A stretch of DNA of 64,000 bases from Halichondria panicea (lineage: Eukaryota > Porifera > Demospongiae > Suberitida > Halichondriidae), in NCBI RefSeq assembly GCF_963675165.1, contig NC_087393.1, positions 2,671,502 to 2,735,501 of the forward strand, written 5' to 3'. A program made the translations under genes and the position numbers. The notes beneath the pieces are model-generated. The model was not told the DNA's origin. It saw nothing but the letters and a program-made list of their open reading frames with translations, and ran no database searches. Below are positions 10,750-23,900 of the stretch, one piece after another (position 1 is the first letter of the stretch; each line of letters starts with the position of its first letter).

Positions 10750-13700
10750 ATGGCTATGGCCTCAGGTACTAGAGTGGTATTACCATGGGAGAACATAGTT
10801 TGTGCAAATTGTTTAGACAAAAATCCATACGCCATTTGGTTAGTAAAATATTGTTGCTTTGATGCGCAAGCTCACAAACAACCACGGACAACTGTTGTAG
10901 TAATTGATGTGAAGAATGTTAAGCTTGTCAGAGTTAGACAGAGTCCAACTGGGACCAAGACTGGAGGTCCCAAGATGTGTAAACAACAAATGTCTCGAGG
11001 CACATGCAGAAATGGAGATAGTTGTACTAAAGCACACTCAGAAATTGAGCTCGATTGCTGGAATGCGACTTATTTCTTAAGACAAAGTAAGTTATAATTA
11101 TTACTTGTGTTTACGGCTCTCAGCAATACGTCATGATACATTTCACAGAACACGAAGACCTCATGAAACAGCTGGGAGTGCTTAAGCCCACTATATCATC
11201 GGAAGTTTGCAAGCAATGCCTGTCTGCTAATTCGAGAGCTGTGTGGCTGACTTGGCTAACATGCACTGACAGTAGCCATGCCGGCGAAGACCGTGTCACT
11301 GTGGTCATGAGGAGAGAAGCAATGGAGTTGGTAACTATTCCCGTAGAGTCAGGCCACAAAACACGTGCCTGTAAGGAAGGGGGTAAATGCAAAAAAACTG
11401 ATTGTTCATTTGCTCACAGTCAAGAAGAGCTTGAATACTGGAAATGGTCCAAATTGAGTGGAGAAATTTACAGAAAGCTGGAAAAAGTTTGTTACCCTGT
11501 ACACCAAATGACAGTTAATGTGAAGTTCAACTACTTATTACAGGTGTCTATGGACGTTTGCAAGAGCTTTTCCTACCCATGTGATAATTCAGCCTCTATG
11601 ATGGATACAGCCGGGTGTAGACAGCTTTCATGTGACAACTACAAAGAGAAGTTCCACAAACTTATCTATCTTGATAATCTGGAGCATGCCAGGAAGATGG
11701 TTGCAGAGTAAGAAATCTAATTACAAGAAATGTACAGTTATAAGAAATAGACAATAGTCTAATGATTATCATTTACACTTACCCCAATTCTGGTCATTGG
11801 TTAATTCTTGGTATGCACAATTTGACATGACCACCACAGGTGTGATGGTGACCTGACCATTGACAATGATCCTAAACATGGAGAACTTCAAACAAAAGAA
11901 GTTCATGTCGTGGGCATGAGCAGCACGAGCATGGATTATGCTTTCCAGAAACCAGTACCATGCAGAGCAGATATTACTGTATATGGTGCTGCTAGTGCAA
12001 GCCACATTTCCGGTAACGTTGAGAGTAAAGCAGACAATACTTTGGTTGTGAGAATTAAGGCAGGTCAACTACCACTGCAATTGCCTATAAAAGCTAACGT
12101 TCACTTTGAGTACGCTCACTGGAAATTCCAGCGACTGCACTGTGCCATTGAGTATGCACAACCTCAGCTGATAAAAAGACTCACGGCACCTCTACCTTCG
12201 CCTGTTCTAAATGATCTGTATATCCCTGAATTTGAATCCATCCAAATTGATAGTGAATATCAGCCAATAGTGTTGAGGAAGATTTTCAAGGGTGGACTAG
12301 GCTCCCCATTTCTTCTGCTTGGTCCTTTTGGCACTGGCAAGACACATCTTTTACTGGTAGCTGCTTTAGCACTAGGAACGGCTGGTGGCAGAATCCTCAT
12401 CTGCACACATCATAACAGAGGAGCTGATACTATTAGCAAGAAACTTGCCTCTGAGCCAGAATTTGCTGATAAAGTTCTTCGATTATACCCAAATAATTCA
12501 GAAGCATCAAAAAAGCACAGGTTTTTTTGTAGTGCATCAGCACCTAATCTAATCCGCTCTGAATTTTCTTGCTATACTATTCTGGTGACAACTTTTACAA
12601 CAGCCCTAAAACTCATTGAGCGACAAGACCTTCAGGGAAGTTTGTACTTCTCCCATATTATAATTGATGAGGGTGCACAATCCAGGGAACCTGAGGCACT
12701 GGGAGCTTTATTAATGGCAGGACCACAAACCTGTCTCATCATTGCTGGTGACAACAAGCAGGTAAGCTAGTATCAGTTGTAGCAGGAGTGCATGCACTCC
12801 TGGTAGTAGTATGCACTTTTATTCAGGTTTGTCTTCTCATAAGGTTGGTCCCAATGTCTTGGTGCTGAGTGATGTAGCCAGAAAGAATGGCCTTGGTGAA
12901 TCCCTTATTGAGAGACTACTGAAGCTCTATGAACAACGAATGCCAAAAAGCTTGAATCAATCCCGATACTCCCTCCTTACAAACTATCGAAGCCACCCCT
13001 CCATCCTCATGCTAGCATCCACTTTGTTCTATGATTGCACCCTTCAGAGTCGCAGCACAATCCAGACCCATCCCCTGGCCTCATACCCCATCGTATTTCA
13101 GTGCTCCTCTCTCCAACAAAAAGAGGTAGGGGTATCCAGATATGTGAATGAACAAGAAGCAAAACTGCTGGTCAGTAAAGCCCTGGAGTTTATTACAACA
13201 TGGCCTGAAAATGATTTAAAACGGACACCTTCTGTAGCATTAATGGCTGGATCGGATGCACAGGTAACGATGTTGTATTATTGTAGGTACTAATATTTCA
13301 TGGATATACATGTAAAATTTAGGTCAACTGTTTACGCTCGGAGTTTGCCAAGTTGCAGCACACCCAAGATTTGTTGTGCTCTGCCAAGTTGCAGCACACC
13401 CAAGATTTGCCGTGCTCTATTCAGTTCTCCTTGACGTACGCAATCCAAGGTCTATACTATTGGTGTATTTCTATCACTGTATGTGATACTATAGTGAGTA
13501 TATTGATTTATCATCTCTTATTTAGTTAGTCATCACTTGAACGATTTAACTGTAGACACACATTGTAGCGGGTCTGGTAATTAATGATTCTTTCCTATGC
13601 AGGTAGCGAGTTTGATGCTGTGTTTTTGAGTACTCACGAGCCAACTGACAAGGAGAGTAAACCACTTAACACTGTGCGGAGCATCTGCAATGAATACGTC

Positions 13701-16700
13701 TTCAACACAGTCATAACGAGATCTCGATCTCTGATTGTTGTTGTGGGGAACCCATTCCAACTTATCAAAATGAGCTCATACTTTTCGATCAATTGCTGGT
13801 CTGAGCTGATTAAGCGATGCCTCGCCTGCCAGTCCTTTCATCTACCTCAGGGCACAGTGGAACGACTATCTTACGTGATTGAGGAGCTTCATGCATTTGT
13901 TTTCTCTCTTGAAAACACTACCACATGTACAAATGACAGCAGCAATGAGGGCTATCGCAAGCTCTTTCTTTCACAAAAAAATGAGCAAATGGCCAAAAAG
14001 CTTGTTGAAAACCCGGAGAATATCATTGGTACTAGACATTGGTATGATTCAGATGATTCTGACACTGACGAGCAACAAGTTGCAACTGGTGAACTTGAGC
14101 TTCTGTCTCATCGTAAGGGGAAGATTTTGTCAGATGACCCAGCTATTTCAGGCCTTACCATCAGCTTAGCTGAAGAACGACGATGCCATTTTAGTGGTCA
14201 AAAGGTCAGAGTTGATAAGATCTCAAAAAAGATAATTGTTGATATTGAGACTGCTCGAGAGTTAAATAAGAAGTACTTTGGGCACACTTTTCTCTGTCGT
14301 GTTCAAGAAAACAGTATGAATCGATTCTACCCGTTCAACAAAACCATTCCTGTTTTAAACAATATGCCGAACCTTACAAGAGACATTTCTTCATATGGGG
14401 TAGTTTGCTTTGACCCAAACAGCATCGGCAACCGACCTAAAGCGTGCAATTTTATTCCAAAAGAATGTGCCGTTAACATGGTGTTCCTCGTGACGTATCT
14501 CAGGTGGCGCAAACGTTTTCCTTACCCATTAGGAATAGTTACGGGTGCTCTTCCTTGTGGAAATTCTGTTTTCACTGGTGACCTCCTCCTCAGGTTAGTA
14601 CATAATATCCCAATGCCAGACAACCATTTGCATTGTGAAATAGTGAGGAGTAATTGTCCTTTGTCTCCCAAATGCCGTGAATTCAACAATGTGATAACTA
14701 TAGACCCTAAGGGATCCAAAGATCACGACGATGCTCTATCATGTGTTAGAAAGGGCTTCAGGAAATTTGAAATTGGTGTTCACATCACAGATGTTCAAAT
14801 GTTTGTCCCGAAGGATTCTGAAGACGATCGAGTGGCTAGGGCGAGAGGTTGTTCTGTTTACAGCTCCACTGCTGAGTGCGTCAGTCACATGTTACCACAG
14901 CAAATAGTAGAAGCAGCCAGCATACTTCCTGATAGCCAGCCAAGAGACTCTTTTTCAGTCGTTGCTAAAGTTTTACTTTCTCCAAAAAATTACGAAGTGC
15001 ATGGCTTTGACAATGTTGAAATTGTGAAGAGTCGTGTCACATCCAAGTATGAGCTAACATATGCAGAAGCACAGACATCTCTTTTTAATGCTGACAAGAG
15101 TGATTCTTTACACAAAAAACTAGCTGTATTATGGGCTGTTACTTGTTACTTGAGACAAAAGAGACTTAATAATGCAGCCAAACATATTTCCGTTGATGAA
15201 CTTGATGAAATCTCAAACCCTGAGGCTCATGTTTTAGTCGAAGAACTTATGATATGGGCGAATAAAATGGTTGCTACAAAACTTTTTGATGATAATTTTC
15301 CGGTGATTCACCGATGCCAGTCTCCTCCGAATCAAGAAGATTTGGACAAACTAGTAGCAACATATGGCCATCATATGTCTGTGTCTCTGGATCTTCAACA
15401 GCATGTCGTAGACCAAGATACTTATCGAAGTGTGGAGATACTACACGAAACACTCAGAGAAATGAAGGCCGCTTTGGAAGAAGGAAACGTGAAAACTGCT
15501 TTGCATCAAGTTTTATTTGAGCATCTCCAACCACAAGTGGCTGTGGCCCATGCACTCTTCAACGTAATCCGCAATCGCGCTTCATATTGTGTTGCAGTTA
15601 ACGGTGATCCTCCAGACAAATATTCCCACAACTCCCTCAAATGTGACCACTACACTCATTTTACCTCTCCAATTCGACGCTACATTGATCTGGTCGTACA
15701 GAGAATGTTACTTGCTGCACTAAATAAAGAAGAAGATAGCCATAGCCTCGAAGAGCTTCAAGAAATAAGCCGAGATGTTGGAGAGAAACTTAGAGAAGCT
15801 GACAAGTATGAAAAAGACAGACAAAGTCTCGATATAGCACTAAAACTCCAGCAATCCAGCCGTAATTACACCTGTTTTGTTAAGAATGCTGAGGCGGGTG
15901 AACTCACTTGGACATTTCATGATGTCACAATGAAAGCAGCAAACCGGTTTATAAGAGGTGTTCCGTTGAAGTACCTCAATGCCATAACCATTTCTCGAAG
16001 AGATTCCTCTCCTGAGCCAGAAGATGAGGAAACTCTGGATGAAGAACAAAACTGCTCCTGGAAAGTAAAAATTGCATCTGCTGAAGGAAGTCCTCACAGC
16101 TTTCTTGCTAACCGCTTCCTTATGGGTCAACGTACCTCTGCTAACAGCCAACTCCAAATTAGCATGTTCACGGGAGAGAATGAGCCACTTACAAACGATA
16201 CAAACTTGAAACAGCAATTACTCTACGCTTCCATCTGCCCATTCACACAGAGCATAAATGTACATGATTGGAAACAGTTGCAGAAGCATGCTTGTTCTTC
16301 AGATGCCATTGATCCAGAATCTGTAGAAAGACTTCTCCCCTCATCTAGATCTCCAACCATGCCCCAGTACAAGTTCCCAAACATTAGCCATTCCCCCCTA
16401 TGGGTGTACAAGCTGTGTCGCCCCCTGCAAAGCTGTGAAGTCCTCAGAGTACAGCTAACAGGCTGCTTTAACAGTAACACCCAGATTATCTCCCCTGCAG
16501 TGCAACTGCTTGAGGTGGGACCCAACCTACGAGTGTGCATTCAGCACAACAGCAACCCTGCAGATTGCTTCACCGACACTTCGCAAACTAAACCTCCTGA
16601 ACGAGGCCATGCTTCCATTGAACAGTACTTTCACTACTGGGAGCGAGCTTTGTTGGCTGAGGCTGCCACTGCAAGCATTCTTGACACAGAGCTGCTCATC

Positions 16701-19700
16701 ATCACAGATGTAAAGCTCGAATGGCCAGAGTTAAAGCAAATCGTTGACTCAACAGGTCATGTATTCTACAAGCTACCAACAGGTGGGCTCGAGGATGATC
16801 CTATGTTATACTGTGTGTGTATGAAGCTGAGTGAAAGTTTCGCTACTTTTTCACAAGACTTCTTCAACATCAATGTCGGTGACTTGATGTGTGTACGCTG
16901 CTTTGAGAATGACGAAGGTGTGAGAGGTGTGTTCCACATGGTGGTTCATTCCGTTGCTGAGGATTGTCAGTCAGTGTACCTTAAGTTTGTAGGAGAGAAA
17001 GCAAACTTCATTAGTCCACTCATTTTAAAGTCGCTGAAAAGGATGTCTAACGAGGTTCAGCTCATACCACTCACTCTCCCATTCAGGTTAGTGCCAATTG
17101 CTCTAGGTTCCAGTATACCTATTCTAAACTTTCCAATTTTTAGGCGTATGTATAAAAGTTTGTGTAAGCTGAGATCGTCTCACAGAGAGATTCTCTCCTC
17201 CGCAATAGCGACTGGAAAAATTCATTCTGAACTTCCAGGTAAGCGTCTAATTTACATATAGCAGTTAAGTATTCTTTTGAGTACAGGAAAAGTTCCAGAT
17301 CTAGAGAATGAGAAAATGTTGACTAGTTGTGAAGCGAGAGTAGCAAATTCAATTTGGTCATCAGAAAAGTCCGAAGCAAAACTACTAAACTGCCACCAAC
17401 TCGGAGCTGTGCAGCTAGCCTGTCATAGTGAGCGGGACTTTGTCATGATTCAAGGCCCACCTGGTATGTGCGCTTTCTTTTGATATACCATATCTGAGTG
17501 AAACGTTGATTGCTCTGTATTCATGTGTTTAGGCACTGGGAAGAGCATGACAGGTGCTCACATAGCATATGCTCTTGCTGTAAAGCTCAAGAGAGAGCTT
17601 AGACAACACTCAGCTGAAAACAAGGACAACCTCAACCCTTGTGTAATGTACTGCGGCCCCTCACAACAATCAGTTAATGTTGTGTTAGGTGAGGCTCATT
17701 GTATATTAATAATTATGTTGTATATTAATGCGCTTATGTAACTTATAGACATTTTAACGTCATCTAAGGAAGTGAATGCCTCGGGTTTGAAAATTGTACG
17801 TGTGTACAGTAACGCAATTGAGAGCAAGGATTTCCTGGGTCCAAAGTATAATCCACTTGTGTTTAACCCTATCAAAGTGGACGGAGAGTGCAAAGAAAAG
17901 TTTAAAAATTATGCCTTACACCACCTAATTCGTCAAGAGAATCCAAAAATCAAGGAATTGGATCAAAAATGTGAGCAGCTCAAAATTAAAGGCCTTATTC
18001 CGAGTTTTTCCAAAAGGAACAAATATAGGAAGCTAGTAACAGATACCTCGATAAAAGTTTTAAAGAACAATGTTGACATTGTTTTGTGCACGTGTAACGA
18101 GGCTGGAAGTTATCGCATAACTAGCAGTGTTTCTCCTGAGTATTGCATCATAGATGAGTGTGCCATGGCAACAGAGCCTGAGTGCATGGTGGCAATTCGA
18201 AGAGCAAGGAAGGTTATTCTAATTGGAGATCACAAGCAGCTGCAACCTGTGCTCCGAAATACATATGCTATGAATATGGGAATGAGTAGATCATTGTTTG
18301 AAAGATTTGTAATTTCCCAGAATGTGGGACTTCACATGTTGGAAACTCAATACCGAATGGTGAGTTAATTTTGTGCGACAAGTGCTTCATTTATATTTTC
18401 TGCTAACAGCACGAGGCACTCTGCGAGTTCCCATCCAATGAATTCTATGATGGTAGACTAAAAACAGACGAATCCGTGGCCATAAAGCACGCTCAGAAGT
18501 TGGAGAATTTGGCTGCGTTCTGGCCTCAAGGCAGGGACACTCCGATGATGCTGTGTGATGTAGTGGGGATAGAAGAGGAGAATCACACTGGGCACAGGGG
18601 GTCTGCCAGGGTCGGCGTTGAGTCCAAGAGGAATACCGCAGAGGCGAAGATAATTGTGAGGGAGTAACAGAGAGATACCATGGGGAAATGAGAACCCACA
18701 TGCAACACCTACTAATATTTAGGCTTAGCTGCGCTTGCCATCGTTAACTCGAGGCGTGTATGTAGGTAGCCGCGGGTTAATTAATGTGTGCTAGAAATTT
18801 CAAAAAAAAATGAAAGCCGATAATTATGTGAAGAGCTCTATCAAGTAGCGTATTTAGATCCAAAATTTGTTGGACACAAACCACTGATCTTATGGTACGT
18901 ATCTAATCTGATATAGGACGTACATTAAGCTCTGTTCTCTAGTTCATGTCCTATATATACATTTTATTTTTGTGATTTTGTAGGCTGCAAAAGCTGAAGA
19001 GCTCATCTCCAAGTATGGTATACAGCCGGAGGAGATAGCTGCCATTACTCCTTACTCTGCCCAGAAGGAGGAGATAAAGAAACAGCTGCAACTGCTTAAA
19101 ATAGATAAAGTGGTTGTGAAAACAATTACGGATGCTCAAGGTAAATCTATGTGAAATGGAACTATATAATTATATCACTCTCCATGTAGGAAGTGAGTTT
19201 GGAATAGTTCTACTTTCTACCGTTCGATCTCAACCGCTCAAGAAGCTGCCTACCACTAAAACTAAAGTAGGTGGCCGTGGAGAGAAGACATTTGATTTAG
19301 GATGGAGGAGGGAGAACCTGGGGTTTATTACGGACAAACACCAGATCTGTGTGGGTATCACACGCTGCAAGTATGGACTCATCATAGTGGGTAAGCTTAT
19401 AATTTATCACATCATATAATTATACCCATGTGTATACATGCAGCATGCAGACATAATTATTATTGCATGCATGGATACAGTTCTTGTTATTAATAATCCA
19501 GTCAACCTTTCAGTTTGTATACAGCTTCAATTCAGAAAAGTGGCCGCGGCTAATTCTAATCCAATGGCTTGATAATTTATGAATCATTATGCTCTCTATT
19601 TGATTTTCATTTGCCAAACCACACCCAAAATGTCATATCCAGTCGTATTATACGTATAAAAGTACTGGTTTGGGACGATCAGAACTGACCAGTATACGGA

Positions 19701-20156
19701 ATATATAGCAATCGAGGTAGCCGCATTTCAGGGAAAATTTTGTGGAGTAATGGTCAAGCTAGCAATCTTATCCATGCCAAACGAAACCGGTATATTGAGC
19801 TCAAGGTGACCCTATAATTCAGAGATCAAGATTAGCAAAATTTTACTGTATATCCGTGGAAGGATCTGAGGTAGCCTTTGCAAGCTTTTTTGGGGCACCT
19901 GGCATAAATTATGGCCTTCATAATATCAGGAGTGCATGCACTCATGATAATATTTAATTGGTATTTTTTTCATTGGTCATGCATGCATGGGATCAAATTA
20001 ATTGGCTCCTCCTCATTCCTGTATAGTTATATGATCTGTGGTCCACAATGAATTGCGTATATACATGCAGGAAACAAGAAGTTGCTGACGTATGATCTAA
20101 CTTGGAGAAGGCTTGTACAACACTATGAGGAAAAGCAGTGTGTACGTTGTTTCTGA
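10750..20156 (+). CDS. HELZ2-like protein: CCCH fingers, helicase, RNB exonuclease, helicase
   Basis: Architecture matches vertebrate HELZ2, an interferon-linked RNA helicase and 3'-5' RNase. Exons: 10750-11086, 11149-11708 (with a possible 57-base intron at 11487-11543), about 11840-12761, about 12845-13263, 13323-13449, 13603-17239 (with a 57-base intron at 17087-17143), about 17286-17464, about 17533-17685, about 17749-18360, about 18410-18655, about 18984-19140, about 19190-19390 and about 20071-20156. Two N-terminal modules each pair a CxxCL motif with a CCCH finger, C-X8-C-X5-C-X3-H and C-X5-C-X4-C-X3-H. Helicase 1 has GPFGTGKT, IIDEGA and GDNKQ. The RNB core keeps all four acidic residues (IDPKGSKDHDDA) and the YTHFTSPIRRYIDL signature. 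Helicase 2 has QGPPG/TGKS split by an intron, IIDECA, GDHKQLQPV and QYRM. Stop TGA ends at 20156. All motifs look functional. Confidence 0.88.
11487..11543 (+). other. 57-base, stop-free, in-frame candidate intron
   Basis: GTTTGT to TTATTACAG inside a HELZ2-like exon. Length is a multiple of three with no stop, so splicing or retention would both keep frame. Confidence 0.45.
13347..13418 (+). repeat. 36-base exact-type tandem duplication inside a coding exon
   Basis: Units 13347-13382 and 13383-13418 differ at only two bases and encode AKLQHTQDLLCS then AKLQHTQDLPCS in the helicase 1 region. In frame, hence tolerated. Confidence 0.85.
17087..17143 (+). other. second 57-base, stop-free, in-frame intron
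   Basis: GTTAGT to TTTTTAG within the largest HELZ2-like exon. Removal joins LPFR to RMYKS, the expected family context; retention adds 19 residues. Confidence 0.6.
19545..19830. repeat. MITE fragment related to 49681-50027
   Basis: Shares stretches such as AACCACACcCAAAATGTCATATCC and CAAGcTAGCAATCT with the element in PSMD12 intron 2. Ends are not clear. It sits in the last intron of the HELZ2-like gene. Confidence 0.55.
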
Positions 20157-20996
20157 GGAGGACTAACACATTTTACTGGTATTATTTTATTTGTATATGT
20201 ATATACTTAGCATAATAAATTTTAAGAATAGCGCACAACACCCTTCCTTGACTCCTGTACCTATATAGATGTAAATTATAGAGCTAGTTCTAATGTATAC
20301 TTATCAGTGTAGCACTTAATTATGGCTGCATGCATGTATTATATATAATTATACCCTTTTGTTCACAGCATGCACATATAATTTATGCCTCGGTGCGCAT
20401 GCGCAAATGGGGTATATACGCTACTTGGAATGCCATTGCAGCCTTTTCAGAAGAATGCGTAGAAAAACTTGTCCATAGATACAGCCATACTACTTGGACT
20501 TCATCGATCCTTTTTAACAACAATCATGATCGATCATTACCCACTCTTTGAGTTTCTCTGCGACTCTGGATTCTGCCTGCATGCAGCAAAATTAATAATA
20601 CACGCCACATTATAAACATTTTAGCATTAATTTATTTGCTGCATGGTATAGCTTTATATTGGGTGACCGGCATATATATTAGTTACAGTATTATAATGAA
20701 GATCAAGGCATACGGTAGCCTCGATCCCAGGCCGCAGTTCCCACTTCACTTAGGGAAGTGGAAGGCCGGTGAAGGAGGCTAGGCATACGGGTGTGAATGC
20801 TGCTTGTTGTAAAAATAATGGCCTCTGCACTATCTACAATTATGCTTTCTTTGGCCCACCTCTATTGCAATAATAAAATTATTTTTGTTAACCAGAAACA
20901 ACGGAATAAATAAAAACTGATTAATTCCGTGATAATCACATAATAATATTACTTTATCTCTGTTATATGCCCTTAATTAGTATACAACATATAGCT
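20157..20996. other. 840-base gap between two convergent genes
   Basis: No gene seen. It contains AATAAA-type signals near 20214 for the HELZ2-like gene and the 66-base mobile mini-element at 20716-20781; otherwise AT-rich. Confidence 0.6.
20716..20781. mobile_element. 66-base palindromic mini-element with 9-base target duplication
   Basis: Starts TAGCCTCGATCCCAGGCCGC and ends GTGAAGGAGGCTA; the middle has an inner CCACTTC/GAAGTGG hairpin. GGCATACGG flanks it exactly at 20707-20715 and 20782-20790. Confidence 0.8.
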
Positions 20997-23900
20997 CTAG
21001 AAAGGTACTGGTAAAATATTTGTCTCCTCAAGAACAGCGAATACAGCAAACAGAAGGTAAAAAAGCAGCAACACTACACCATATATCCTGGAATGGGGGA
21101 CAGAGTTAACAAGAAAATTATAATAACAATTTCAAGCAAAACCCAATAGTCAGTAAGCCTTTTATTATTATAATTATTATGGACTCCGGTATATAGATGA
21201 TGTACCGTAATAAATGTTATGCAATCTGAGAAAAGATACCACTTCGGTCGTTAAATACTTGTTGATAGAGCATGCAGAAATTCCTACGCAATACTATGCT
21301 GAGAGTGCACATCATTATACCTCATTCTACAACTAAGAAATTGCATTATTGAGAAAACGCCCTTCAAAGATTCTCGTCCCTCTTCTCAGATTGCATCACA
21401 TAATTATTAATTTTTTGTACATCACATAATTAATTGTAACAAACTTTTTTGGTGAGAATTTGAATATGAGGAATACCAGAGCAGTCATGATGAGTGACAC
21501 AACCAGGAACACCCAAGACAGTTTGACAGCAGAAAAAGCTGAGTTGGCTATGTCAAATTTAAATGGCTCCCCATACTGGTAGAACACAATCTTCACCTGC
21601 ACAAGTTAGTGCATTGACAATGTTAACACTATATATGCTTGGTATATAGAAGGATACCACTAACTCAGATAACTTTGTACAGGATGACATCAAATTTAAA
21701 GCATACTCAATGTACTGGGACTATTATGCGTGTACATATAATATTATAGTGTAAATAATATCGCATTCAAAATTACGTGGACTAACAATAATGGCAAAGC
21801 TGAGGCCAACCACATGACCCATAAGAGGGGCACCAAAACATGAAGCAAACGCCATCTGTGGTTTGTCAGATTTTGCAACAACAGTGTTTGCCACCCAGTC
21901 GGCCACAGAGTTGCCAACGGCCAGCACAGTCAAACCCAAGATTCCTGCATAAAGGAACACAACACAATGGGACTTAGAAACCAAGATCTGACTCTAAAAG
22001 CATAATTATTACTAATTTCTTGGCTTCATTATAATCTAAGAATACACATGCAGTGGACATACTGTACCACCTATAACACCATGCATAGACCTTACAAAAC
22101 TGAATGTGCAAATGTGAAAATGTAATGAGCTTGCGCTCCACAAAAAAGTTAGCACATCAGCACAGCGGTAACTTCTTGAGCACCTGTGTCTATATGAAGA
22201 AGTAGTCCAAAAGCACGAAGAATGCTGACAACTTCATTTGCAATGATGTTAAGCCAGACAATTGCAGAAGCAAAGGTCACGGGCACCAACAGTATCTGCA
22301 CACACCAATGTGGAGGTCTTTTGGGTCTCAACACACAGAACAGAAACAAAGAAAACACTGTCGCTGTTGGTAGGGAAATTAGATGATAAGACAGCTAAGT
22401 ATAATAATGTGTCGGCTTATAATTATTATAATTACAAAATTTACGTGCATGGCATGGCTGATGCAGTCTGGGACGTCTAACTATAGTTAGTCTTCTGTTC
22501 TATGGTTTCATGCAATACATGGCTGGCACGTCACGCACCCTGTGCATGGTTCTTCTAACACCTCAATCCTTAGAAACAGTCACCATGAAAATGTGTACTG
22601 TTCAAATGCAAGTATTGGGTCTCAACACGCACGCACACTGATATATATATGCATGATTCCAGTGCTATAAATAATATGTCGAAAACATACCTGCTAGTAT
22701 GAGAATTACAGGCAGTGGAATGACATTGACATAGATGGTGAATCCTTTCCATCCTTTCACAGCTATGAGAACAAGCATGGACAAAGGCAGGGGGGAGAAT
22801 GAAGCGAGGATGTAGTGCACAACACACCACCTTCCATCCTATAGTTGATTAGAGTTGTGGTACGCATAGCTATTGTGCAATTCCTCAAGACACAATGCCA
22901 TGCATGCCATATATTGTACGTATATTGTGCTTAGAGACAATGCCTATTATAATGAATATGCTGCACCTGCTTAAAATTCTTTGAATCACATGTGCATGCA
23001 TGTTATTCAGCTTGTTATTGCACTTACATGGGAGAAAGGAGGTACGGTTATCCAACGCAGAAGAGAAAATGGCAGCTGAATGAACCAGATTATCTTAACA
23101 ATGAAGTTTGACTTTTTCGGCTATAGTGAATAAATATAAGCCTAACTACACCCATCCATCACGTATACAATTACACATACCCAGCTGAGGCCTGCTAAAT
23201 AGCAATTTTTGGGTTCCTCAGGTTCCCTTGGCAACTCTATGAGTGATTCATCTTCTGTACACGTCTCTTTCACAGTTGAAATAGCTGTACAAATAAAATG
23301 TTGTGGGTATAACGTTAAAAGCAGTGTACGTATGAAAAACACTCTACATATAGATACAACCGCAGAGTCAGGCATGGATTAAAGAAGTCAAACACAGTAG
23401 ATCCTATAATACTGGATAATTATAGTACAGAGGGAGTGGTATTAACAACAAGATGCTCATAGAGCATTCACCCTGTACATTGAGCTTCATTGCACGCACA
23501 CAGCACAAAATAACGTACAATAACCGTAATGACCTTATTATAACATTATCAGTATGGAGAATGATCGTGAATCTATAAAGCAACGATTATAGATTGATTA
23601 GAAAACAGTGTTTTTGTCGCCTTCAAAGATCGCCTACAACTTTCAACTATAATTAGCCTATTCAACTACTGCCTCATTAGCAGTTACAGCAGTCTAAAAG
23701 TGTGTAGTTCGCCAAACAGCCCATTTTTGTGTCCACACACCAATCACTCTACCCCTGCTGCTGCGTGCGCACACGAGGTAATAAAAAATCATACCATAAT
23801 TATGTATACGCTGCACAATTCACAATGTGAGTACACTGTGGCATTTGCATTACAAACAACCATGTGACATGGTTAATTGTTTGTAATGGCAAATGCCAAT

